Assembly: GCF_026340305.1 (NCBI RefSeq)
Contig: NZ_JAPEPI010000001.1
Span: forward strand, 2,604,001-2,668,000
DNA: 64,000 bases
Direction: 5' to 3'
Origin: Streptomyces sp. NBC_01381
GTDB taxonomy: Bacteria; Actinomycetota; Actinomycetes; Streptomycetales; Streptomycetaceae
Positions 52,416 to 59,918 of the stretch are shown here, piece after piece. A program made the translations under genes and the position numbers. Numbering within the stretch: position 1 is the stretch's first letter; each line of letters opens with the position of its first letter. The notes under the pieces were generated by a model. The model saw only the letters and a list, made by a program, of their open reading frames with translations. It had not been told where the DNA came from and made no database searches.

Positions 52416-53363
52416 TCAGGCACCCGCCGCGTCGGCGGCGGATGCGGTGTCGGTGATCAGCGCAGATGCGGCGTCGAGGTCGTCCGGGGTCTTCAGGGCC
52501 ACCGTCTTCACACCGGGCAGGGCGCGCTTGGCGATCCCGGTCAGCGTGCCGCCGGGGCACAGCTCGATCATGCCCGTGACGCCGAGCTCCTTGAACGTCT
52601 CCATGCACAGGTCCCAGCGCACCGGGTTGGCCACCTGGCCGACAAGGCGCGACACCACGTCGGAGCCGGACGCCACGGCCTTGCCGTCACGGTTCGACAC
52701 GTACGTCAGCTTCGGGTCGGCGACGTCGAGGGCCTTGGCGGCCTCCTCGAGCGTGGCGACGGCCGGAGCCATGTGGTGCGTGTGGAACGCGCCCGCGACC
52801 TTCAGCTGCACGACACGGCGGACGCCCTCGGGCTTGTCCGCCTCGAGCGCGGCGAGCTGCTCGGCGGTGCCCGCGGCGACGATCTGGCCCGCGCCGTTCA
52901 CGTTCGCCGGCGTCAGGCCGAGCTTCTCCAGGTGCGGGACGGTGACCTCGGGGTCGCCGCCGAGCAGCGCCGCCATGCCGGTCTCCGTGATCGCGGCGGC
53001 GTCGGCCATGGCGAGCCCGCGCTTGCGTACGAGGCGCAGCGCGTCGTCGTCGGTGAGCACACCGGCGTACGCGGCAGCGGTGACCTCGCCGACGCTGTGC
53101 CCCGCGACCGCGCCGGGCTTGTTCGCCGCGAGCGCGTCACCGAGTGCCTCGGCGGCGAGCAGACCGGCGGCCACAAGGAGCGGCTGGGCCACGGCGGTGT
53201 CGCGGATCGCGTCCGCGTCGGCCTGCGTGCCGTAGTGGGCAAGGTCCAGCCCGATGGCGTCCGACCACGCGCCGAGGCGGTCGGCCGCGCCGGGGAGTTC
53301 GAGCCAGGGAGTCAGGAAGCCGGGCGTCTGAGCGCCTTGGCCGGGAGCGACGAGTACGAGCAC
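52416..53363 (-). CDS. fabD: Malonyl-CoA:ACP transacylase
   Basis: This 315-residue enzyme loads malonate onto AcpP and, in Streptomyces, onto polyketide carrier proteins too. The nucleophile motif is VAGHSVGEVTAAAY, with AFHTHHMAPA providing the second catalytic His. The GTG at 53363 (LVLVAPGQGAQTPGF) is chosen over the GTG two codons earlier because it matches the known N terminus of Streptomyces FabD. It is the first gene of the fab operon, directly downstream of fasR. Confidence 0.95.
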   Translation of the reverse strand: MLVLVAPGQGAQTPGFLTPWLELPGAADRLGAWSDAIGLDLAHYGTQADADAIRDTAVAQPLLVAAGLLAAEALGDALAANKPGAVAGHSVGEVTAAAYAGVLTDDDALRLVRKRGLAMADAAAITETGMAALLGGDPEVTVPHLEKLGLTPANVNGAGQIVAAGTAEQLAALEADKPEGVRRVVQLKVAGAFHTHHMAPAVATLEEAAKALDVADPKLTYVSNRDGKAVASGSDVVSRLVGQVANPVRWDLCMETFKELGVTGMIELCPGGTLTGIAKRALPGVKTVALKTPDDLDAASALITDTASAADAAGA

Positions 53364-53430
53364 TCTCACACTCTCTCTTGTGGACGGTGCATGCCGCCCG
53401 TGGGGACAGGGACGAAGAACCGCTGGGGGA

Positions 53431-53460
53431 ATTGTAGGGGCCCGACAAAATCCTACGGTT
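53431..53460 (-). promoter_or_regulatory. Candidate fabD operon promoter
   Basis: On the minus strand, TACAAT (53436-53431) is a good -10 box. The expected -35 zone (around 53454-53460, overlapping the fasR stop codon) has no consensus match, as expected for an activator-dependent promoter. FasR is the known activator of this operon in Streptomyces. Transcription would start near 53424, about 60 bases before fabD. Confidence 0.45.
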
Positions 53461-54700
53461 GAAGATCTCCGTCGGCCAGACGCCCCAGGATCAGCGCGAT
53501 CCGCAGCGTGAATGCGGAGCGTACGTCCGATGGCGACCAGCCGGTGACGTCAGTCACACGTCGCAGCCGGTAGCGCACGGTGTTGGGGTGCACGAAGAGC
53601 ATCCGGGCGGCCCCTTCGAGGCTGCTCGCCTGTTCCAGATAGACGCTCAGCGTCTCCAGGAGCGCGGAGCCCGCCTCCTCCAGCGGTCTGTAGATCTCCT
53701 CCACCAGCTGCTCCCGCGCGGCGGGATCGCTCGCGATCGCGCGCTCCGGCAGGAGATCGTCCGCGAGAACGGGCCTCGGGGCGTCCTGCCAGGCGGCGCA
53801 CGCCTTGAGCCCGGCGGCCGCCGCCTGTGCGGAACGGGTGGCCGCGAGCAGGTCGGGGACGATGGGGCCCGCGACGACGGGCCCGGCCGCATACGGACCG
53901 ATGAGCCCCTTGGCGACATGCAGCGGATTGTCGCTGCCGCCCGCGATGACGACCAGGCGGTCGCCCAGCACACCGGTCAGGACCTGCAGCTTGGCGTGCC
54001 GGGCGGCGCGGCGGATGGCCTCGACGGTGAGCTCGCTGTCGCCGTCGGGCGCGGTGCCGAGGACGACGCAGACGTGTTCGGGCGAGTTCCAGCCGAGCGC
54101 GGCGGCTCTGCTCACCGCCCCCTCGTCGGCCTCCCCGGACAGGACGGCGTTGACGACGAGCGACTCGAGCCGGGCGTCCCAGGCACCGCGTGCCTCGGCG
54201 GCCTGCGCGTAGACCTGGGCGGTGGCGAAGGCGATCTCGCGGGCGTAGACGAGCAGCGCCTCGCGGAGGATGGACTCATCTCCCGGGGCCGCGATCTCGT
54301 CGACCGCGGACTCCATCACCTCGATCGTCGTACGCACCATCTCGACGGTCTGGCGCAGGGTGATCGCCCTGGTCAGCTCGCGGGGTGCGGTCCCGAAGAC
54401 ATCGGTGGAGATGGCCTGTGGCGCATCCGGATGCCGGAACCACTCGGTGAAGGCGGCGATACCGGCCTGCGCCACCAGGCCGATCCAGGACCGGTTCTCC
54501 GGTGGCATCGCCCGGTACCAGGACAACGTCTCGTCCATGCGCGCGATGGCCTGCGCCGCCAGACTGCCGGAGGACTGCTCCAGGCGCTTCAGCGTGGCTG
54601 AGTGCGCGTGAGCCTTCCGATGTGCGTCCTGACGGGCGGCTTCCTCATGGGCTGCCTGGTGGGCGTCCTGGTGGGCTTCGTTCGCAGAGGGTTCGGGCAC
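53453..54700 (-). CDS. fasR: Fatty-acid synthesis activator, PucR/CdaR type
   Basis: This 415-residue regulator is directly upstream of fabD in the same direction. The C-terminal helix-turn-helix reads LEGAARMLFVHPNTVRYRLR; the rest is a helical plus GGDEF-related central domain typical of CdaR proteins. The position and family match FasR (SCO2386) of S. coelicolor, which activates fabDHPF. The first 35 residues are unusually His/Ala/Glu-rich (NEAHQDAHQAAHEEAARQDA, then HRKAHAH). The GTG start at 54700 lacks a clear ribosome-binding site. Confidence 0.9.
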   Translation of the reverse strand: MPEPSANEAHQDAHQAAHEEAARQDAHRKAHAHSATLKRLEQSSGSLAAQAIARMDETLSWYRAMPPENRSWIGLVAQAGIAAFTEWFRHPDAPQAISTDVFGTAPRELTRAITLRQTVEMVRTTIEVMESAVDEIAAPGDESILREALLVYAREIAFATAQVYAQAAEARGAWDARLESLVVNAVLSGEADEGAVSRAAALGWNSPEHVCVVLGTAPDGDSELTVEAIRRAARHAKLQVLTGVLGDRLVVIAGGSDNPLHVAKGLIGPYAAGPVVAGPIVPDLLAATRSAQAAAAGLKACAAWQDAPRPVLADDLLPERAIASDPAAREQLVEEIYRPLEEAGSALLETLSVYLEQASSLEGAARMLFVHPNTVRYRLRRVTDVTGWSPSDVRSAFTLRIALILGRLADGDLQP

Positions 54701-54837
54701 GGGGACAAGACTGCCTTATCGGGACGGCGGTGTGCGGTGCCGGGTCGTATGTGGGGTGGGGATTGGGGGTGGCGGCGCACCGTACCGGAGGTTGGCCGGG
54801 GTGTGGGTTTCCGGGCGGGGGCGGGCGATGCGCGGTC

Positions 54838-54843
54838 TACCGT
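54838..54843 (+). promoter_or_regulatory. -10 box of a probable leaderless pirin transcript
   Basis: TACCGT at 54838-54843 ends six bases before GTG 54850. No ribosome-binding site is visible upstream of that GTG. Confidence 0.4.
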
Positions 54844-54849
54844 GGGTGC

Positions 54850-55512
54850 GTGATTGATGTACGGCGCTCCGGCGATCGGTACCGCGGCGGGGAGCCCGGC
54901 ACCGGTATCGAGACCTTCCACGCCTTCTCCTTCGGGCCGCACTACGACCCCGACAACCTCCGCTTCGGCGCGATCCTGGCCTGCAACGAAGAGCGGCTCG
55001 CGCCCGGCGCGGGCTTCGACGAGCACCCGCACAGCCACACGGAGATCGTGACGTGGGTGGCCGAGGGCGAGCTCACCCATCGTGACTCCACGGGCCAGCA
55101 GTCGGTGGTCCGCCGGGGCGACGTCCAGCGCCTGAGCGCGGGCGGCGGCGTCCGCCATGTGGAACGCAACGACGGAGCGGATCCCCTGGTCTTCGTCCAG
55201 ATGTGGCTCTCCCCGCTCGCACCGGGAGGCGACCCGTCCTACGAGGTGGTCCACGGCATCGCGGACTCCACCCCTTACGCGGTCCCGGCAGCGGGAGCCC
55301 TCCTCCACGTCCGCCGCCTGTCCCCGCAGGAACGCACCGCGCTACCGTCCGCGCCTTTCGTGTACGTCCACGTGGTGCGCGGCGAAGTCCGCCTGGGCGG
55401 GGCGGATCTACGGCAGGGCGACGCGGCCCGGCTGACGGGGGAGGCCCCTCAGGAGGCAGCGGCTACGTCTCCGACGGGGGCGGAACTGCTGGTGTGGGAG
55501 ATGTCGGGCTGA
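54850..55512 (+). CDS. Pirin family protein (bicupin)
   Basis: This 220-residue cytoplasmic cupin protein has the metal-binding motif in GFDEHPHSHTEIVTWVAEGE (His-x-His with a later Glu) and the pirin segment RRGDVQRLSAGGGVRHVE. Pirins are iron-dependent quercetinases or redox sensors. The start at GTG 54850 matches the homologous N terminus VIDVRRSGDRY. It is divergent from fasR and likely leaderless. Confidence 0.9.
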   Translation: MIDVRRSGDRYRGGEPGTGIETFHAFSFGPHYDPDNLRFGAILACNEERLAPGAGFDEHPHSHTEIVTWVAEGELTHRDSTGQQSVVRRGDVQRLSAGGGVRHVERNDGADPLVFVQMWLSPLAPGGDPSYEVVHGIADSTPYAVPAAGALLHVRRLSPQERTALPSAPFVYVHVVRGEVRLGGADLRQGDAARLTGEAPQEAAATSPTGAELLVWEMSG

Positions 55513-55553
55513 GAGCGGGACGCGCCTAGCGGCACCCGCTGCCGCGCACCGCC

Positions 55554-55609
55554 GCCGCCGTTGTGGGCAGTCGTGCCGCTGGGGCGGCACGGGTGGGCAC
55601 AACGGCGGC
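55554..55609. repeat. Two-tier hairpin element
   Basis: The outer stem is GCCGCCGTTGTG (55554-55565) with CACAACGGCGGC (55598-55609). After a 6/6 internal loop, the inner stem is CGTGCCGC (55572-55579) with GCGGCACG (55584-55591). It lies between the convergent pirin and serine-hydrolase genes. The structure, with TTGTGGGCA facing TGGGCACAA, resembles an element I recall between many Streptomyces genes. It may act as a terminator. Confidence 0.6.
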
Positions 55610-55694
55610 ACCCCGCAACCGCCGGGCTGCGGAAACCCCCGTCCGGCACCCAAGACGCGGGGCACAGCCAACCCAGGGGTCGATCAAGGCCCGC

Positions 55695-56510
55695 TTACAG
55701 CTCGGAGAGCACCGCATCGGTAAACGCGGGCCACACCTCAACCGCCCAAGGCCCAAACGCCCGATCCGTCAGAGCGACACACGCCGCCCCCGCATCAGGG
55801 TCGACCCACAGAAACGTCCCGGCCTGCCCAAAGTGTCCGAACGTCCGCGCCGAAGAAGAACTCCCCGTCCAGTGCGGCGACTTGGAGTCCCGGATCTCGA
55901 ATCCGAGCCCCCAGTCATTGGGATTCTGATGCCCGTACCCCGGCAGCACCCCCTTCAGCCCCGGATACGCCACGGACATCGCCTCAGCCACAGTCCGCGG
56001 ATCCAGCAACCGCGGCACCTGCACCTCCGCCGCGAACCTCACCAGATCATCCACGGTGGATACCCCGTCCTTGGCGGGCGATGCACCCCCTTCGAGCGAC
56101 GTGGCCCCCATGCCCAGCGGCTCAAGCACCGCCTGCCGCAGATACTCCCCGAAGGGAATCTCCGTCGCCTTGGCGATGTGATCCCCAAGCACCTCGAACC
56201 CCGCGTTCGAGTACAGCCGCCGCGTCCCGGCAGGCGCCGTCACCCGGTGCTCGTCGAAGGCGAGCCCACTGGTGTGCGCGAGCAGATGCCGCACGGTCGA
56301 CCCCTCGGGCCCGGCGGGCTCGTCGAGCTCGATCGCCCCCTCCTCGTACGCCACCAGCGCCGCGTACGCCGCGAGCAGTTTGGTGACCGAGGCGAGCGCG
56401 AACCGGTGCCCCGTGGGCCCATGGGCCCCGACGATCGTGCCGTCCGCTCGGACGACGGCGGCGGCAGCGGTCGGTACCGGCCAGTTCTCGATCAACGCCA
56501 GGCTCTGCAT
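55695..56510 (-). CDS. Serine hydrolase of the beta-lactamase superfamily
   Basis: This 271-residue cytoplasmic protein has SxxK as ASVTKLLAAYA (around residues 41-44), a second motif YSNAGFEVLG (YxN) and a third-motif-like FGHFGQAGTF. It is shorter than the 385-residue relative at 33.4 kb and without a signal peptide. It is probably an esterase or peptidase of unknown substrate. It lies 20 bp downstream of no other gene and converges with the pirin gene. Confidence 0.88.
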   Translation of the reverse strand: MQSLALIENWPVPTAAAAVVRADGTIVGAHGPTGHRFALASVTKLLAAYAALVAYEEGAIELDEPAGPEGSTVRHLLAHTSGLAFDEHRVTAPAGTRRLYSNAGFEVLGDHIAKATEIPFGEYLRQAVLEPLGMGATSLEGGASPAKDGVSTVDDLVRFAAEVQVPRLLDPRTVAEAMSVAYPGLKGVLPGYGHQNPNDWGLGFEIRDSKSPHWTGSSSSARTFGHFGQAGTFLWVDPDAGAACVALTDRAFGPWAVEVWPAFTDAVLSEL

Positions 56511-56529
56511 GCGTACGAGCCTAAGCGCC

Positions 56530-57012
56530 CTAGAGGCTCAGCCGCATAGAGGGGTCCGGCCTGCGCACGAAGCCGAGCGAGGCATAGAGCGGCTCCGCCT
56601 CCGCCGACGCGTTGAGATCGACACTGCCCGCACCCCGCTCACGGAACCAGTCGAGCAGCGCCTCCATACAGGCCCGCGCATACCCGTGGCGCCGCTGCTC
56701 GGGATCGGTGGCGACACTGAACACATAACCGACGGCCCCGTGCGGATTCCCCGCCCGCCCGATGCGGTAGTCCAACGTCCCCACGACCGAGGCCGCCAGC
56801 CTCCCCGGCCGGTTGGGGAAGTCGACGACGAACGCCGCGAACTCCCCGTCCGGATCGGCCAGTCTGCCCCGCACCGTGGGCACGGACTCGGCATGCCAAC
56901 TGGTGTCGGACTTGCCCCCGGAACGGGCGGCGAAGACCGAATCGATCATCACCTGCCGCAACCTGATCAGTTCCTCGGCATCCTCTGGCAGCGCACGGCG
57001 AACAACAGTCAT
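56530..57012 (-). CDS. GNAT family N-acetyltransferase
   Basis: This 160-residue acetyltransferase has the acetyl-CoA-binding loop VATDPEQRRHGYARACMEAL and the terminal strand VDLNASAEAEPLYASLGF. ATG 57012 is selected because a TACGGT box (minus strand, 57025-57020) ends seven bases upstream, and the protein begins with a standard TVVRRALPEDAEEL. It is divergent from the merR-like gene across 112 bp. Substrate unknown. Confidence 0.9.
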   Translation of the reverse strand: MTVVRRALPEDAEELIRLRQVMIDSVFAARSGGKSDTSWHAESVPTVRGRLADPDGEFAAFVVDFPNRPGRLAASVVGTLDYRIGRAGNPHGAVGYVFSVATDPEQRRHGYARACMEALLDWFRERGAGSVDLNASAEAEPLYASLGFVRRPDPSMRLSL

Positions 57013-57086
57013 GATCGACACCGTAGTCACCGCTCGACGGGATTTCCCGTGGATTGTTTCCGTCACATATTTCCTCCCGGTACCGC

Positions 57087-57117
57087 TTGCTTCGAGCGCA
57101 CTCCAAGGTTCTAGCGT
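57087..57117 (+). promoter_or_regulatory. MerR-type promoter with 19-bp spacer
   Basis: TTGCTT (57087-57092) and TAGCGT (57112-57117) are 19 bp apart, the overlong spacing characteristic of MerR-regulated promoters. The spacer carries a dyad, CTTCGAG-CGCA-CTCCAAG, with one mismatch. The -10 box ends seven bases before ATG 57125, so the regulator's own mRNA would be leaderless. Confidence 0.65.
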
Positions 57118-57124
57118 GGTGGTC

Positions 57125-57604
57125 ATGACGGTGATGGAGACCGAGACCACCCCCGCACAGGGACTGACCGACACAAAGGCTGACGGCTGCGCCTCGGCGC
57201 CCACCGCCCACCCACGCCCGGACGGGCAGGACCACTACACGATCAGCGAGGTCGTCGCCTTCATCGGCCTGACCGCACACACTCTGCGCTGGTACGAGCG
57301 AATCGGCCTGATGCCCCACATCGACCGCTCCCACACGGGCCAGCGCCGCTACCGCAACCGCGATCTCGACTGGCTCACCTTCGTCGGCAAGCTCCGCCTG
57401 ACCGGAATGCCGGTGGCCGACATGGTCCGCTACGCCGAACTGGTCCGCGAAGGCGACCACACCTTCAACGAGCGCCACGAACTCCTCGAACAGACACGCC
57501 GCGACGTCCGCACGCGCATCGCGGAACTCCAGGACACGCTCGCCGTACTCGACTACAAGATCAACTTTTACTCGGACGCCCGACAGGCGCCGGAGAGGCA
57601 CTGA
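57125..57604 (+). CDS. MerR-family transcriptional regulator
   Basis: This 159-residue protein has its winged helix-turn-helix at about 37-75 (YTISEVVAFIGLTAHTLRWY, then ERIGLMPHIDRS and GQRRYRNRDL). A coiled-coil dimerisation helix ends near residue 150. The N-terminal 35 residues are an unusual polar extension. There is no metal-binding cysteine set. The following aldo/keto reductase begins 5 bp after the stop, so the two form an operon behind the 19-bp-spacer promoter; a carbonyl or quinone inducer is plausible. Confidence 0.92.
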   Translation: MTVMETETTPAQGLTDTKADGCASAPTAHPRPDGQDHYTISEVVAFIGLTAHTLRWYERIGLMPHIDRSHTGQRRYRNRDLDWLTFVGKLRLTGMPVADMVRYAELVREGDHTFNERHELLEQTRRDVRTRIAELQDTLAVLDYKINFYSDARQAPERH

Positions 57605-57609
57605 ACCTG

Positions 57610-58632
57610 ATGACCGCACAGACAGGCCAGATCGCGAAGGTCCAGCTCGGGACGGAAGGACCCGAGGTCGGCGTCCAGGGACTCGGCTGCATGGGCATGA
57701 GCTTCGCGTACGGCCCGACCGACGCCGACGAGGCCCGGGCCACCCTGGAACACGCCCTGGACCTGGGCGTCACCCTCTACGACACCGCCGACGCCTACGC
57801 CGCCGGTGAGAACGAGCAGTTCCTCTCTCCCTTCTTCAAGGCCCATCGCGACGAGGTCGTCATCGCGACCAAGTTCGCCCTGGCCGTGCACCCGGACGAT
57901 CCGACGAAGCGGATCATCAACAACGACCCCGCGTACATCCGTTCCTGCGTCGACGCGAGCCTGCGACGCCTCGGCGTGGACGCCATCGACCTCTACTACA
58001 TGCACCGCCGCGACCCGAACGTGCCGATCGAGGAGACGGTCGGCGTGATGGCCGAACTCGTCGCCGCCGGCAAGGTCAAGCACCTGGGCCTCAGCGAGGT
58101 CACCGGCCCCGAACTCCGCGCCGCCCACGCCGTCCACCCCATCGCCGCCCTCCAGTCGGAGTGGTCGCTCTTCAGCCGGGACATCGAGCGGGGCGTCGTC
58201 CCCGCCGCCGCCGAACTCGGCGTAGGCCTCGTCCCCTACTCGCCGCTCGGCCGCGGTTTCCTCACCGGCTCGTTCGTCAGCGCCGACAAGGAACTCGGCG
58301 AGGACGACTTCCGCCGCCAGCAGCCCCGCTTCACGGGCGACAACGCCGCCGCCAACTCGGCCCTCCTCGAACCGGTGCGCACCGTCGCCGACGCCCACGG
58401 CGTGAGCCTCGGCCAGATCGCCCTCGCCTGGGTCCAGCGGCAGGCCCAGACCTACGGGCTGACCGTCGTCCCCATCCCCGGCACCCGCAAGCGCACCCGG
58501 GTCGAGGAGAACACCGCGGCCACCCGCATCGAGCTCACCCCCGCCGAACTCGACCTCCTCGCCCCCATTGCCGCCCAGGTCGCGGGCGACCGCTATGCCG
58601 ACATGACGTTCACCTCGGCCGGCCGGGAGTAG
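57610..58632 (+). CDS. Aldo/keto reductase
   Basis: This 340-residue NADPH-dependent carbonyl reductase has the tetrad visible as Asp and Tyr in LYDTADAYAAG, Lys in IATKFALAV and His in LYYMHRRDPN. The phosphate-binding C-terminal segment is PIPGTRKRTRVEENTAA. It belongs to the YakC/AKR13-like group. It is co-transcribed with and probably controlled by the adjacent MerR regulator. Confidence 0.94.
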   Translation: MTAQTGQIAKVQLGTEGPEVGVQGLGCMGMSFAYGPTDADEARATLEHALDLGVTLYDTADAYAAGENEQFLSPFFKAHRDEVVIATKFALAVHPDDPTKRIINNDPAYIRSCVDASLRRLGVDAIDLYYMHRRDPNVPIEETVGVMAELVAAGKVKHLGLSEVTGPELRAAHAVHPIAALQSEWSLFSRDIERGVVPAAAELGVGLVPYSPLGRGFLTGSFVSADKELGEDDFRRQQPRFTGDNAAANSALLEPVRTVADAHGVSLGQIALAWVQRQAQTYGLTVVPIPGTRKRTRVEENTAATRIELTPAELDLLAPIAAQVAGDRYADMTFTSAGRE

Positions 58633-58638
58633 CCCCAG

Positions 58639-58669
58639 GGGGACGCCTCGGCCCTGCCGGGTCGTCCCC
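58639..58669. terminator. Candidate bidirectional terminator
   Basis: GGGGACG (58639-58645) and CGTCCCC (58663-58669) enclose a 17-base loop that itself contains CGGC/GCCG. It lies between the convergent aldo/keto reductase and acyltransferase genes. Confidence 0.5.
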
Positions 58670-58688
58670 GCCCACCGGCTCGGGCCGG

Positions 58689-59918
58689 TCACGCCAACCC
58701 CAGGGCGAAGACCGCGAACCCGGCCGCCAACAGCCCGGCGAGGGCCCGACGCCCGTGCGTCGCCCGCTTCCAGGGAGCCTCGAAGCCGCGCGTGCGGCTG
58801 CCTATCAGCACCAGCAGGGCCCCAAAGACCGGAAGCCAGGCGATCCGGGCGACTATCCAGCCCAGGGTGTCCGGTGCCGCGGTCAGCCCCGGCACCGTGC
58901 CCCCGAGGAACGAACCGGGCACGGCCGCGGCGAGCAGCGCCGTCTGGTGCCAGCACAGGATCGTCATCGCCGACAGGTTGATCACGACGACCGGCGCCCA
59001 CAGCGCGGGCCTGCGCAGCAGCCTGCCGATCCGCTCGCGCAACAGGATCGCCGCACCGCTCTGCGCGGCCGCCAGCGCCAGGACCAGCAGCGACGGAGGA
59101 TGCGAATTGGTCCGGGCCTCGCCCGGCACGCCGACCATCGACGCCGGATAGTGGAACGCGAGCAGCAAGGCGGCGAACAGGGCCGTGCCCCCGATCAGCA
59201 GCAACCACGCGCCGCGCCTGCCCAGCTTCTTCTCGCCCCAGCTGACGCCCAGTTGATAGGCGAACATCCAGCCGGGCAGCAGATTCAACAAGCTCAGCCA
59301 GGACGGCATGGCGTCCCCGACCGGCCCGTAGCGCAGGAAGTCGACGACGGCGACCGAGCCGAGCAGCGGCGCCGCGGCCCAGGCCCCGAGCCGCTCTGCC
59401 GCTCGGATGCACCACGGCGTGAGAGCGGTGATCACCGCATAGATGCCGACGAACCACAGCGGCTGTATGACCAGCGTGGACCCCGTGCGCAGAGTCGTCC
59501 CCGGCACCCCCAGCGCGTACAACACCGGGAGCAACGCGGCCCATACGGCCGTCACCCCGAGGACCGGGCGCCCGAGACGCGCCACCCGCCCGCGGAGCCA
59601 ACGCCCCGTCGACTCGCCGCGCGCCACCGCACGGCGGTACGACAGAGCGGAGGCATATCCGCCGACCAGGAAGAAGATGCCCAGCATCTGCAGCACCCAG
59701 CTCAGCGGTGCGAAGAATCCGAACGCGGCCAGGGGACTGGCATTGTGCAGCGCGCCTTCCGCGTCGAGGGTGAAGCCGCCGAGCAGCCAGTGCCCGGTCG
59801 GCACGGCGAGCAGGGCCAGCGCGCGCAGCCCGTCTATGGCCCGGTCGCGATGGGCGGGCGTCTTGGCGTCGATCGCTGCCGCGGTCCCGCGCAGCTTGGC
59901 CAGGGGTGCAAGGCTCAT
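58689..59918 (-). CDS. Membrane acyltransferase (acyltransferase 3 family)
   Basis: This 409-residue protein has about ten membrane helices. The family start is DRAIDGLRALALLAVPTGHW (His in GHW) and LQMLGIFFLVGGYASALSY. It probably acylates an exported substrate. Its ATG overlaps the upstream alpha/beta hydrolase stop by 4 bases, so the two are coupled. Palindromic TACC-N2-GGTA sites upstream of the hydrolase suggest control by the adjacent two-component system. Confidence 0.9.
   Translation of the reverse strand: MSLAPLAKLRGTAAAIDAKTPAHRDRAIDGLRALALLAVPTGHWLLGGFTLDAEGALHNASPLAAFGFFAPLSWVLQMLGIFFLVGGYASALSYRRAVARGESTGRWLRGRVARLGRPVLGVTAVWAALLPVLYALGVPGTTLRTGSTLVIQPLWFVGIYAVITALTPWCIRAAERLGAWAAAPLLGSVAVVDFLRYGPVGDAMPSWLSLLNLLPGWMFAYQLGVSWGEKKLGRRGAWLLLIGGTALFAALLLAFHYPASMVGVPGEARTNSHPPSLLVLALAAAQSGAAILLRERIGRLLRRPALWAPVVVINLSAMTILCWHQTALLAAAVPGSFLGGTVPGLTAAPDTLGWIVARIAWLPVFGALLVLIGSRTRGFEAPWKRATHGRRALAGLLAAGFAVFALGLA

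Noticed and set aside
49742..53363. Type II polyketide locus
   Set aside because: The order fabD-fabH-acpP-fabF with FasR upstream is the housekeeping fatty-acid operon; there is no chain-length factor, cyclase or aromatase.
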